Source of the DNA: Dehalococcoidia bacterium
Lineage (GTDB): Bacteria; Chloroflexota; Dehalococcoidia; Lucifugimonadales; UBA3495
DNA length: 11,709 bases
Assembly: GCA_022823105.1 (NCBI GenBank)
Contig: JAJDXU010000289.1
Location: 1 to 11,709, forward strand
Reading direction: 5' to 3'
Shown: piece after piece, positions 1-5,978 of the stretch
Numbering within the stretch: the stretch's first letter is position 1
Layout of the letters: every line of letters begins with the position of its first letter
Made by a program: the position numbers and the translations under genes
Notes under the pieces: model-generated
The model's input: only the letters and a program-made list of their open reading frames with translations
What the model was told of the DNA's origin: nothing
Databases searched by the model: none

Positions 1-1
1 C

Positions 2-727
2 ATTGCGCACATCGCCGAGGCGCGCCGACGCCCGGATGAGCTGGAGTGTTACCTGGAACTCCACATTGAGCAGGGTCCGACCATGCACCGGGGCGGCTAT
101 CCTATCGGCGTCGTGACCGGCATCACGGGGCGGTCGGTGTACCACGTTGACATCGTGGGAGAGGCGAACCACGCGGGTACCACGCCGATGGCGCTGCGTC
201 GGGACGCGATGTCGGCGGCGGCGCAGCTCGCGCTGAAAGTGCGGAGCATCGCGGGCGATATGGAGATCTGCCGGGTGGGCACCGTGGGCAGCATGGACGT
301 GCATCCCAACGCGGGCAACGTGATTCCGGGGCGGGTCCAGATGGGTGTGGAATTCAGGGACGAGCGTATGGAGTCGCTGGCGGCGGCCGAGGTGGAACTG
401 CGCCGCACCGCCGAAGAGGTGGGCCACGCCGAGCGTGTGGGCATCACCGTGACGGCGCAGAGGAACACGCCGGCGGTGCCCATATCCGGAAACATGCAGC
501 AACTGGTGGCCGACGCCGCCGAGTCGGCGGGTCTGGCGCACATCAGCCTGCCGAGCGGGGCGGGCCACGACGCTCAGGCCATCGCGTCAATCACGCCGTC
601 GGCGATGATATTCGTGCCCAGCGTGAACGGGATCTCCCACGCGCCGGGGGAGTTCAGCGAGCCGCAGGACTGCGCCAACGGCGCGCAGGTGCTGATGAAC
701 GCGCTGCTGATGGCGGACGGGCGGTAG
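2..727 (+). CDS. M20-family Zn-dependent amidase/carbamoylase (hydantoinase/allantoate amidohydrolase type), 5' end missing
   Basis: The reading frame is open from the left edge, so the N-terminal part of the enzyme lies outside the window. The visible part reads through ELHIEQGP at about bases 56-79, a hallmark of the amidase/carbamoylase branch of peptidase family M20 (allantoate amidohydrolase, N-carbamoyl-L-amino-acid hydrolase). Downstream are GEANHAGTTPM (small dimerisation domain), HPNAGNVIPG, and SGAGHDA followed by MIFVPSVNGISHAPGE, which supplies late metal and substrate residues. Family members use two divalent metals to hydrolyse carbamoyl or amide bonds in the cytoplasm. Substrate cannot be read from this fragment. 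An ATG at 83 is internal, because the conserved motif lies before it. The gene ends 23 bases before the CoxG-like gene. The family call is secure; substrate and catalytic completeness are unknown. Confidence 0.9.
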   Translation: MAHIAEARRRPDELECYLELHIEQGPTMHRGGYPIGVVTGITGRSVYHVDIVGEANHAGTTPMALRRDAMSAAAQLALKVRSIAGDMEICRVGTVGSMDVHPNAGNVIPGRVQMGVEFRDERMESLAAAEVELRRTAEEVGHAERVGITVTAQRNTPAVPISGNMQQLVADAAESAGLAHISLPSGAGHDAQAIASITPSAMIFVPSVNGISHAPGEFSEPQDCANGAQVLMNALLMADGR

Positions 728-735
728 CGGACTGC

Positions 736-741
736 TATAAT
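736..741 (+). promoter_or_regulatory. -10 box TATAAT just upstream of the CoxG-like gene
   Basis: A perfect TATAAT ends 9 bases before the ATG at 751, in the short gap after the amidase gene. Transcription would start at about 747-750, at or beside the start codon. No convincing -35 is seen at 16-18 bp upstream and there is no Shine-Dalgarno sequence. Leaderless initiation is the inference. Confidence 0.4.
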
Positions 742-750
742 CAGGCCACC

Positions 751-1185
751 ATGCAACTGTCCGGCGAATACCGATTTCCCAAACCACCGCAGGCCGTCTG
801 GGATGTGCTGATGAATCCCGACGTGCTGGCGGGCTGCATCCCCGGCTGTCGGGGCATCGAATCGGACGGGCCCAACCGGTACCGCGCGGTGGCCAACGTG
901 AGGGTCGGCCCGGTGAGCGGCAACTACACGGCTACGGTGGCCCTTTCGGACCTGGACCCGCCGAACTCGTACACCATGACCATTGAGGGGTCGGGCAACC
1001 TGGGGTTCGCCAACGGCACATCGACGGTTACGCTCACTCCGTTGGACGACGGCGGCACCATGGTCCATGTGGATGCGGACAGCCAGGTGGGTGGCGCGGT
1101 GGCGCGGGTCGGGCAGCGCATGATGGGCTCAGTGGCGAAGGGGATGCTGGACCGGTTCTTCGGCTGCCTGGCCGAATCCGTGTGA
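751..1185 (+). CDS. CoxG-like SRPBCC protein (carbon monoxide dehydrogenase subunit G family)
   Basis: The 144-residue product matches the compact SRPBCC fold of the CoxG family. It has an N-terminal beta strand with FPKPPQAVW at residues 9-17, the LAGCIPGC motif at about residues 26-33, alternating strands through the middle, and a C-terminal helix containing GGAVARVGQRMMG. In CO dehydrogenase operons, CoxG is implicated in membrane recruitment or assembly of the enzyme. Many CoxG homologues stand apart from any molybdenum hydroxylase, and no CoxL, CoxM or CoxS gene is in this window, so a role in CO oxidation cannot be assumed. Length is normal for a single-domain member without the C-terminal membrane anchor. 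No ribosome binding site precedes the ATG, which sits 9 bases after a TATAAT box. Family call strong; function open. Confidence 0.85.
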   Translation: MQLSGEYRFPKPPQAVWDVLMNPDVLAGCIPGCRGIESDGPNRYRAVANVRVGPVSGNYTATVALSDLDPPNSYTMTIEGSGNLGFANGTSTVTLTPLDDGGTMVHVDADSQVGGAVARVGQRMMGSVAKGMLDRFFGCLAESV

Positions 1186-1227
1186 GCGCGGGCGTAGCCG
1201 TACAGATTCCGGGGCGCATTGGGTCCT

Positions 1228-1257
1228 TGATTTTCCGGAGCTGCCTGATTTTCCGGA
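1228..1257 (+). repeat. Short imperfect direct repeat in the CoxG-tenA gap
   Basis: TGATTTTCCGGA occurs at 1228-1239 and again at 1246-1257, an 18-base period. The 138-base gap between the CoxG-like and TenA-like genes shows no other structure I can support. Its role is unknown and it may be chance or slippage. Confidence 0.4.
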
Positions 1258-1323
1258 TCGCTTTCGGCCTCGGCTGCGGCGGTCGCGCGGGTTTTGTGAT
1301 TCCACGTATCGTATGGGGGTAGT

Positions 1324-2001
1324 ATGTCATTCGTCGACGATTTGAGGGCGAAGTACCACGACCAGTGGGAGGCGATGGTCACTCATGCGTTCGTCACCGA
1401 GATGGGCGATGGCAGCTTGGACATCGCCAAATTCCGAAACTACTTTCGCCAGGACTATGTGTTCTGCGCCGACCTGGTGAAGTTGACCTCCATAGCCATC
1501 GCCAAGGCCGCGCCCGACTACGAGGCGGGCAAAGTGCTCAACGGGTTTCTGTCCAACTTCCTGTCCGCAGAGAACGACCTGTTCCTCAACGGATTCCAGG
1601 ATCTGGGCGTGACAGCGGAGGAGTACCAGAGCACCGTGGCCAACCCGGTGACCCAGGGCTTTGGCGATTTCATGGTCCGCACGGCGTTGGAAGGCGATAT
1701 CGACGACCTGGTGGCGCTCTTCTACGTTACTGAGGGAACCTACCTGGATTGGGCGACCAGGCTGATCGAATCCGGCGCTGAGCCGAACAACCCGGTTTAC
1801 CAGGGCTGGATCGATATTCACAGTCCGGCGGTGCTGTCCGACGTGGTTGCGTGGTTCACCGAACGGCTCAACGACGCCGGAGGACGAGCCAATCCCACCA
1901 AGGCCGCCAACCTTGAACGCATCTTCCGGACCACGCTGCGGTACGAGTATCTCTTCTGGGACGCCAACTACCACGGATGGCGTTGGCATGACGAGGGATA
2001 A
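1324..2001 (+). CDS. tenA: TenA-family protein lacking the active-site cysteine
   Basis: The 225-residue product has the all-helical TenA/thiaminase II architecture and the usual length. By eye against Bacillus subtilis TenA, D44 in FRQDY matches the pyrimidine-binding aspartate, Y159 lies in the conserved PVYQGW stretch, and E208 in YEYLFW matches the catalytic glutamate. The catalytic cysteine (C135 in B. subtilis) is replaced by valine at V135 in ALFYVTEGTYLDW, with E137 nearby. Cys-containing TenA hydrolyses aminopyrimidine degradation products of thiamin for salvage. Cys-less TenA proteins (the TenA_E type, studied in plants) are also linked to thiamin-pyrimidine salvage. No thi genes or recognisable TPP riboswitch are visible here. 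A G-rich run at 1315-1319 is the only ribosome binding site candidate for the ATG. Family call strong; substrate uncertain. Confidence 0.82.
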   Translation: MSFVDDLRAKYHDQWEAMVTHAFVTEMGDGSLDIAKFRNYFRQDYVFCADLVKLTSIAIAKAAPDYEAGKVLNGFLSNFLSAENDLFLNGFQDLGVTAEEYQSTVANPVTQGFGDFMVRTALEGDIDDLVALFYVTEGTYLDWATRLIESGAEPNNPVYQGWIDIHSPAVLSDVVAWFTERLNDAGGRANPTKAANLERIFRTTLRYEYLFWDANYHGWRWHDEG

Positions 2002-2067
2002 GACTGGCAGCGTGGTACATGGCAAATGTGGCGTAAGGGGTTCGCAGTTCTTGGTATCACAGCGGAT

Positions 2068-2358
2068 ATGGACGGTATGGGCATGAAGTATGAACCGGCT
2101 CCTTCCACCGCCCGCACCTTGTTGAAAACAGAGTTCGATGCCTACGATAAATTGCGGACCGAACTGGAATCCAAGTACACCGACCAATGGGTAGTGATAC
2201 GTGGGACTGATTTGGTGGGGGTATATGCGGAATTCGGAGATGCTGCCCGCGAGGCGGGCAAGCGTTTTGGCAGGGGGCCGTATTTGATCCGGCAAGTTGC
2301 TCCGACAAACTGGCTGGAACGCGGCGAACGCGACTGGAAAGCGCGTGCCAACCGTTGA
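2068..2358 (+). CDS. Small DUF5678-like protein, partner of the following retropepsin-like gene
   Basis: The product is about 96 residues. Its core reads as a Y-x(2)-L-x(3)-L-x(3)-Y-x(2)-QWVVIRGTDLVGVYAEFGDAA pattern followed by a late PYLIRQV strand. This resembles the small DUF5678 proteins that, as I recall, are often encoded just before retropepsin-like aspartyl proteases; that is exactly the arrangement here. No catalytic residues are evident and no biochemical role can be assigned. In-frame ATGs occur at 2026, 2068, 2077 and 2083. The domain begins soon after 2083 and GGACGG at 2070-2075 could serve the 2083 start, so the exact N-terminus is uncertain. Its 3' end probably overlaps the next gene. 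A 60-base stretch at 2101-2160 counts to about 53% GC, lower than the housekeeping genes. Confidence 0.6.
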   Translation: MDGMGMKYEPAPSTARTLLKTEFDAYDKLRTELESKYTDQWVVIRGTDLVGVYAEFGDAAREAGKRFGRGPYLIRQVAPTNWLERGERDWKARANR

Positions 2359-2806
2359 CTGTGGATTCCCGGAGGTACCTGCGCAGGACAGGCGTTCACT
2401 GCTTGCTGAGGTTGGACCCACCGTTCCGGTGAGAATTGGATTCGAATCCGGATTCGACGAAACTGAAAGCCTGAACCCCGACATTCCGCCGGACCTGTTT
2501 CCCGCCCTGGTGGATACGGGCGCCAGCGCCAACAGTATCGATGCCGACTTGGCCGCGAGATTAGGCTTGCCGGGTATTGACGTGGATACTGCCGTCTCGG
2601 GTTCCGCCTGACGTCATCTTGCCGACGTATATCTCGCACAAGTCCATATTCCGGACTTGGACAGAACGATCAGCGGGCGGTTTACCGGAATCAGATTAGC
2701 GGCAGGCGGCCAACTTCACGGCGCCATCATTGGCAGGTCTTTTCTGAGAGATTTCGTTCTGAGCTATGACGGTCGCACCGGCGAGGTCTCCATCAGCGAC
2801 GACTGA
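2345..2806 (+). pseudogene. Retropepsin-like aspartyl protease interrupted by an in-frame TGA
   Basis: This frame encodes a compact single-domain aspartyl protease of the retropepsin-like bacterial type. A lead-in strand GPTVPVRIGF is followed by FPALVDTGAS at about 2509-2538, where DTG is the catalytic triad, then a helix DADLAARLGLP. At 2609-2611 a TGA stops the frame. The same frame continues without shift for 64 more codons to TGA at 2804-2806, and these still read as the second half of the fold: ADVYLAQVHIPDL, GAIIGRSFLRDFVLSYD and a C-terminal GEVSIS strand. Conservation beyond the stop shows one gene. A single C-to-T change in CGA would explain it. Recoding or a sequence error are alternatives; TGA is used as an ordinary stop elsewhere in the window. 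GTG at 2345 is the likely start, 14 bases inside the DUF5678-like gene; ATG 2297 is possible. Confidence 0.8.
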
Positions 2807-2830
2807 GCTATGAGGGTAAGAGAACAACTC

Positions 2831-2856
2831 TTGCCATATCAGGAGCCGCGTGGCAA
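2831..2856 (+). repeat. Inverted repeat upstream of the cyclase-family gene
   Basis: TTGCCA at 2831-2836 and TGGCAA at 2851-2856 form a perfect 6-bp dyad with a 14-base centre, about 39 bases before the cyclase ATG. Immediately before it is AAGAG-AACAA-CTCTT at 2818-2832. Either could be an operator or small RNA stem; both are short enough to be chance. Confidence 0.25.
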
Positions 2857-2881
2857 CCTTGCGGCGAGCGCTACCTGCGCC

Positions 2882-2887
2882 GGAGGG
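2882..2887 (+). promoter_or_regulatory. Shine-Dalgarno GGAGGG fixing the cyclase-family start
   Basis: GGAGGG lies 7 bases before ATG 2895. It decides for this start over an upstream in-frame GTG at 2850, which has no such site. Confidence 0.75.
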
Positions 2888-2894
2888 ACTAGCA

Positions 2895-3815
2895 ATGACC
2901 ACGCGACAAGAGCCCAGCAGGGAAGAAGTCCTGGGTTATCTGAAGGACGACGTAAACTGGGGCCGTTGGGGTCCGGATGACCAGAAGGGCGCGGTCAACA
3001 TGGTTGACGACGCCAAACGGCTGCGCGCAGCCGGCCTGGTGAAAAGCGGCCAGGCCGTATCCCTCAGCCGCGAGTTTCCCGTTACGCCGGCTCCCAATAA
3101 CCCAACACCGGCGATCCACTACATGCGCAAGGGTCCGCGCGAGCCGGGCGGCGGCATGTCCACCGACTACTACGGCATTTCGTACCACGGCACCGCCACG
3201 ACCCACCTGGACGCGCTGTGCCACGTGTGGGACCACAACGGCATGTGGAACGGTAAGGACCCCAACGAGATGATCCAGTTCGACGGGGCGAAGTACGGAG
3301 CGGTTGACCAGTGGAAGGAAGGCATCATCACTCGCGGAGTGCTGCTGGACGTGCCACGGTATCGGGGCACCGACTACGTTACGCAGGAAACGCCGATCCA
3401 TGGGTGGGAGTTGCAGGAAGTCTGCGACGCGCAGGGCGTGCAGATGGAGCCGGGCGACGCCCTGGTGGTGTATGGCGGTCGGGAGAAGTGGAACGCAGAC
3501 GGCAACCCGCTTTGGGGCAGCGACGCGACGCTGCGACCGGGCCTGCACGCCTCCTGCCTGAAATTCATCCGGCAGAGCGATTGCTGCGTGCTGGTGTGGG
3601 ACATGATGGACCACACGCCGAACGGGTACGACCTGCCCTGGTCGGTGCACGGCAGCATCTTCGCCTACGGCATCGGGCTGCTGGACAACGCGCTGTTGCA
3701 ACCGCTGGCGGAGGCATGCGCCGAAGCCGGCCGGTGGGAGTTCATGCTGACGATCAACCCGCTGCGCGTGGTGGGCGGCACGGGCTCGCCGGTGAATCCG
3801 GTGGCGATTCTGTAG
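2895..3815 (+). CDS. Cyclase-family metal-dependent hydrolase (PF04199, kynurenine formamidase-like)
   Basis: The product has 306 residues from the ATG with a strong ribosome binding site. It opens with the WGRWGPDDQKGAVN stretch (about residues 22-35) typical of the longer cyclase-family proteins. The metal-site signature follows as H98-G-T-A-T-T-H104-L-D106-A-L-C-H110. The central EPGDALVVYGG and LRPGLHASCLKFIRQSD segments and the C-terminal WEFMLTINPLRVVGGTGSPVNP are also characteristic. Known relatives hydrolyse formamide or cyclic amide bonds (arylformamidase, isatin hydrolase), but the long forms include many proteins of unknown substrate. No tryptophan-degradation genes are nearby, so kynurenine formamidase should not be inferred. 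It lies between two damaged small-gene modules and looks intact. A soluble cytoplasmic enzyme is expected, as no signal peptide is seen. Confidence 0.88.
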   Translation: MTTRQEPSREEVLGYLKDDVNWGRWGPDDQKGAVNMVDDAKRLRAAGLVKSGQAVSLSREFPVTPAPNNPTPAIHYMRKGPREPGGGMSTDYYGISYHGTATTHLDALCHVWDHNGMWNGKDPNEMIQFDGAKYGAVDQWKEGIITRGVLLDVPRYRGTDYVTQETPIHGWELQEVCDAQGVQMEPGDALVVYGGREKWNADGNPLWGSDATLRPGLHASCLKFIRQSDCCVLVWDMMDHTPNGYDLPWSVHGSIFAYGIGLLDNALLQPLAEACAEAGRWEFMLTINPLRVVGGTGSPVNPVAIL

Positions 3816-3831
3816 CGACTGTCCCGGACGG

Positions 3832-3868
3832 CCAATGCCTACCTTGCTGGAGCAAATACAGGCATTGG
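3832..3868 (+). repeat. 9-bp perfect inverted repeat spanning the DUF4258 start codon
   Basis: CCAATGCCT (3832-3840) and AGGCATTGG (3860-3868) are exact reverse complements separated by 19 bases. The left arm contains the ATG of the DUF4258 gene. Inside the loop, TTGC (3844-3847) and GCAA (3852-3855) can pair as well. In mRNA this would bury the start codon in a hairpin; in DNA it could be an operator. Confidence 0.5.
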
Positions 3869-4175
3869 TCGCCGCCGGGCGGTGGGCTGTCAGCGATCAC
3901 GGTGGTTTGCGAATGCGTGAGCGCACGCTCCCGGGCAGTACCTTGACCTACGGGGTCGCTGATGCCATCGTTATAGACGAATATCCACCATAGACGAATA
4001 TCCACCTGATGACATTGGCCCAAGCATTCTGCTATTGCAATTCGACGAATCAGGAGAGCCGCTCCATGTGGTTTGGGGTATCAGGTGGGAACGTGCAGAT
4101 TTGGCGTGGAGAATAACAGCGTATCGTCCGGATAATCGGTGGGAAACAGACGTGACGACGAGGCGACGAGGATGA
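3835..4175 (+). pseudogene. DUF4258 protein disrupted by a 17-bp tandem duplication
   Basis: From ATG 3835 the frame gives MPTLLEQIQALVAAGRW, then VSDHGGLRMRER and VADAIVIDEYPP, and stops at TAG 3991-3993 after 52 codons. The stop lies within the second copy of a 17-base unit. If one copy is removed, the frame continues DDIGPSILLLQFD, PLHVVWGIRWE, ITAYRPDNRWETD to TGA 4173-4175, giving a full-length protein of just over 100 residues. This matches DUF4258: an early HxxxRMxER segment, a YP turn, then the PLHVVW and TAYRP strands. DUF4258 proteins are related to small RelE/HigB-like toxin folds, but individual functions are mostly unproven. As it stands, only a truncated N-terminal peptide would be made. 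The restored frame ends in an ATGA overlap with the next gene, which supports a former coupled pair. Confidence 0.85.
3973..4006 (+). repeat. Exact 17-bp tandem duplication inside the DUF4258 gene
   Basis: ATAGACGAATATCCACC is present twice back to back, at 3973-3989 and 3990-4006, with no mismatch. Because 17 is not a multiple of 3, it shifts the frame and exposes TAG at the junction. A clean tandem duplication is typical of replication slippage and can revert by loss of one copy. Confidence 0.95.
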
Positions 4176-4699
4176 AACATCACGAAAAGGAAATCATCCA
4201 CCGAATGGTTTATCACAAGGGCTATGCGGTCCGCATGGAACAAGTGCTGATAGACCCTGACCATCCTCGAGGCATACTGGTTCGCGTCTTCGACCTAGAT
4301 CGCATCGACGATATCAGGGAAGCTATCGACCGCGGCTATCTTGACTACGCCGCTTCATACGGTGTCCTTTACCGAATGGTTCAAGTAGCGAAGGGTCGTG
4401 CCAATACCCTAGCGGACTCGGGACCCAAACGCATCCGAACGCTGGTTGTGGAAGCCGGAAGTCACGCTGTGGAAATGGAGATTGAGTTCTCACAGCCGGG
4501 TTCCCCATGGGGAGCGGGTATTCGGCCCGATGACTCAGAGCGTTCCCATGCTGCCTACCAAGCCTTGAAACGAGGCGACCTGGAAACCGCCGCGCAGTAC
4601 GGCAAAGTCTATCGCCTGGAGCCGGTGGAGGTGGAACCGGCGGCGGAACCGTGGCGACCAACGGAACGGCTCCCCCAACCGAATCACCTACCTGACTGA
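4172..4699 (+). CDS. Uncharacterised 175-aa protein with an internal duplicated motif, coupled to DUF4258
   Basis: I do not recognise this family. ATG 4172 overlaps the stop of the (restored) DUF4258 frame as ATGA, and GAGG at 4160-4163 is a suitable ribosome binding site; a GTG at 4139 is in frame but less likely. Two segments align by eye: residues 49-72 (REAIDRGYLDYAASYGVLYR plus MVQV) and 129-152 (YQALKRGDLETAAQYGKVYR plus LEPV), sharing A-x(2)-RG-x-L-x(2)-AA-x-YG-x(2)-YR. Each follows a strand-rich segment, so the protein may be two copies of one small module. There are no CxxC zinc motifs, membrane segments or helix-turn-helix that I can see, so it is not the YgiT-type partner familiar beside some DUF4258 genes. 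A sampled 120 bases near the start count to about 51% GC. It overlaps the convergent amidohydrolase gene by 12 bases. An antitoxin or immunity role is only a guess from position. Confidence 0.7.
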   Translation: MKHHEKEIIHRMVYHKGYAVRMEQVLIDPDHPRGILVRVFDLDRIDDIREAIDRGYLDYAASYGVLYRMVQVAKGRANTLADSGPKRIRTLVVEAGSHAVEMEIEFSQPGSPWGAGIRPDDSERSHAAYQALKRGDLETAAQYGKVYRLEPVEVEPAAEPWRPTERLPQPNHLPD

Positions 4700-5905
4700 T
4701 GTGCCCCGCTTATCCGAAACTATCCGGCCGTTTTTGATGACGAGTTGCAGTTGGCGCAGGTTGCTGATGTCGTCCAGCGGGTTTGCGCCGACCACGATGA
4801 GATCCGCGAGTTTGCCGACTTCGACGGTGCCAAGCTGATCGCCGACGCCGCATAGGTCGGCGGCGTTGCGGGTGGCGGCCTGGAGGGTTTGCCAGGTGGT
4901 GGCCCCGTCGCGTACCCAAAGGCCCATCTCAAGCAGGGCGGCATCTTTGAGCGGGCGGATGTCGGAGCCCAGGGCCATCTTTGCGCCGGAGTCAAGGGCG
5001 CGCTTGAACCAGTGGGCGTGCTCATCCGCGGCGGCATCGGCGCGGCATTGCAACTCGGCAGCGATGTTGCGTTGGGCGAGCCACTGCCTTTCGTAGTCGT
5101 TCTGCGCCTGCCCCTCGGTGAGGTGGGAGATGGCCAGGGTGGGCACGTACCAGGTGGGAGACTCCGACAGGATGCCAATACATTCTTCGTCCATGATGTA
5201 GCCGTGCTCGACGGTGTGGGCGCCCAGGCGCAGGGCGGATTTCACGGCGTCGGGATTGGCGGCGTGGGCCATCACGGGGAACTCGCGTTGTCGGCAGATG
5301 GCGAACGCGGCGGACAGTTCCTCTTCCAGCAGGAACGAGTGCCAGTGGCGGTCCCAATCCGGTCCCATGATGCCGCCGGTGAGGTTCAGCTTGATGTGGT
5401 CGACACCGTTTTTGATCTGTTCGCGGATGGCCTGGACGAATCCATAGGGGCCGTCGCATTCGCGGGCCTGGCCGGAGGTGAGGAAATGGCCGCCGGTGGT
5501 GGTGAGGAAGTGGCCGCACGCGAACACGCGAGGGCCGGGAACGTCGCCGGCGTCGAAGACACGCTTCCATGCCACGTCCATGAAATGGGCCGCGCCGCCG
5601 CAACGCACGCCGGTGACGCCGGCTTCAGTCAGGGCGAGGGAGAGCGCGCGGCCGAAGTTGGCGGTTTCCTGGGCCGGCGTGGTGCCGGGCGGTACGGGGT
5701 ATTCGGGATGGATATGCACATCCCAGAGACCGGGGAGCAGGTAGGCTCCCCGCAGATCCAACACGGGCGTGCCTGCTCGTTCGCCGGAGGTTGCTCCGGT
5801 AGTGACTGCAATAATGCGGTTATCGTCGATGACGACGGTGGCGTCCGGGGTGACGCCCTGGTTGACAGCGTCGATCAAATTGGCGTTGGTCAGGACCAAT
5901 GACAT
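4688..5905 (-). CDS. Amidohydrolase-family metal-dependent hydrolase (imidazolonepropionase-like type)
   Basis: The 405-residue product shows the full amidohydrolase TIM-barrel ligand set in order: H64 and H66 in DVHIHP, K172 in HIKLNLTGG (probable carbamylated bridging lysine), H214 in VMAHAA, H234 in VEHGY, and D315 in ALGSD. The flanking beta-sandwich is formed by the N-terminal LVLTNANLIDAV strand and the C-terminal GTVEVGKLADLIVVGANPL segment. Relatives hydrolyse cyclic amides, dipeptide Xaa-Pro bonds or related substrates; the substrate is not readable here. No signal peptide is seen, so it should be cytoplasmic. The ATG has GGAGGG 7 bases upstream (plus-strand 5913-5918). Its 3' end overlaps the convergent 175-aa gene by 12 bases, leaving no room for a separate terminator. 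It is transcribed divergently from rpsB. Confidence 0.92.
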   Translation of the reverse strand: MSLVLTNANLIDAVNQGVTPDATVVIDDNRIIAVTTGATSGERAGTPVLDLRGAYLLPGLWDVHIHPEYPVPPGTTPAQETANFGRALSLALTEAGVTGVRCGGAAHFMDVAWKRVFDAGDVPGPRVFACGHFLTTTGGHFLTSGQARECDGPYGFVQAIREQIKNGVDHIKLNLTGGIMGPDWDRHWHSFLLEEELSAAFAICRQREFPVMAHAANPDAVKSALRLGAHTVEHGYIMDEECIGILSESPTWYVPTLAISHLTEGQAQNDYERQWLAQRNIAAELQCRADAAADEHAHWFKRALDSGAKMALGSDIRPLKDAALLEMGLWVRDGATTWQTLQAATRNAADLCGVGDQLGTVEVGKLADLIVVGANPLDDISNLRQLQLVIKNGRIVSDKRGTSVR

Positions 5906-5917
5906 TGGAGAACCCTC

Positions 5918-5956
5918 CGACTGGATCGGCAGGAGACGACTGGATCGGCAGGAGAC
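5918..5956 (-). repeat. 19-bp tandem duplication in the amidohydrolase leader
   Basis: GACTGGATCGGCAGGAGAC occurs exactly twice, at 5919-5937 and 5938-5956, with the match extending one base further left. On the transcribed strand each copy carries CTCC, complementary to the GGAG of the Shine-Dalgarno sequence that starts right after the repeat. A regulatory effect is inference. Confidence 0.9.
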
Positions 5957-5978
5957 GGAGCCCTACCGATTTGGCGGT

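Noticed and set aside
2438..2449. 12-bp perfect palindrome GGATTCGAATCC, with GGATTCGA repeated at 2450-2457
   Set aside because: It falls inside the retropepsin coding sequence and is explained by the encoded residues; there is no flanking structure.
1327..2532. Minus-strand open frame of 401 codons opposite the TenA-like and DUF5678-like genes
   Set aside because: It is a shadow of the plus-strand genes, which carry clear family motifs; no ribosome site or domain supports the antisense frame.
2609..2611. TGA recoded as selenocysteine or tryptophan
   Set aside because: TGA ends several intact genes here, including frr's partner pyrH and uppS, and the position is not a catalytic site. A simple CGA to TGA mutation is more likely.
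4680..4705. Bidirectional terminator between the 175-aa gene and the amidohydrolase gene
   Set aside because: The two genes overlap at their 3' ends and no hairpin with a T-run is visible there.
4889..5902. Plus-strand open frame of 337 codons opposite the amidohydrolase gene
   Set aside because: The minus strand encodes a full amidohydrolase with all metal ligands, so the plus frame is its low-complexity glycine-rich mirror.
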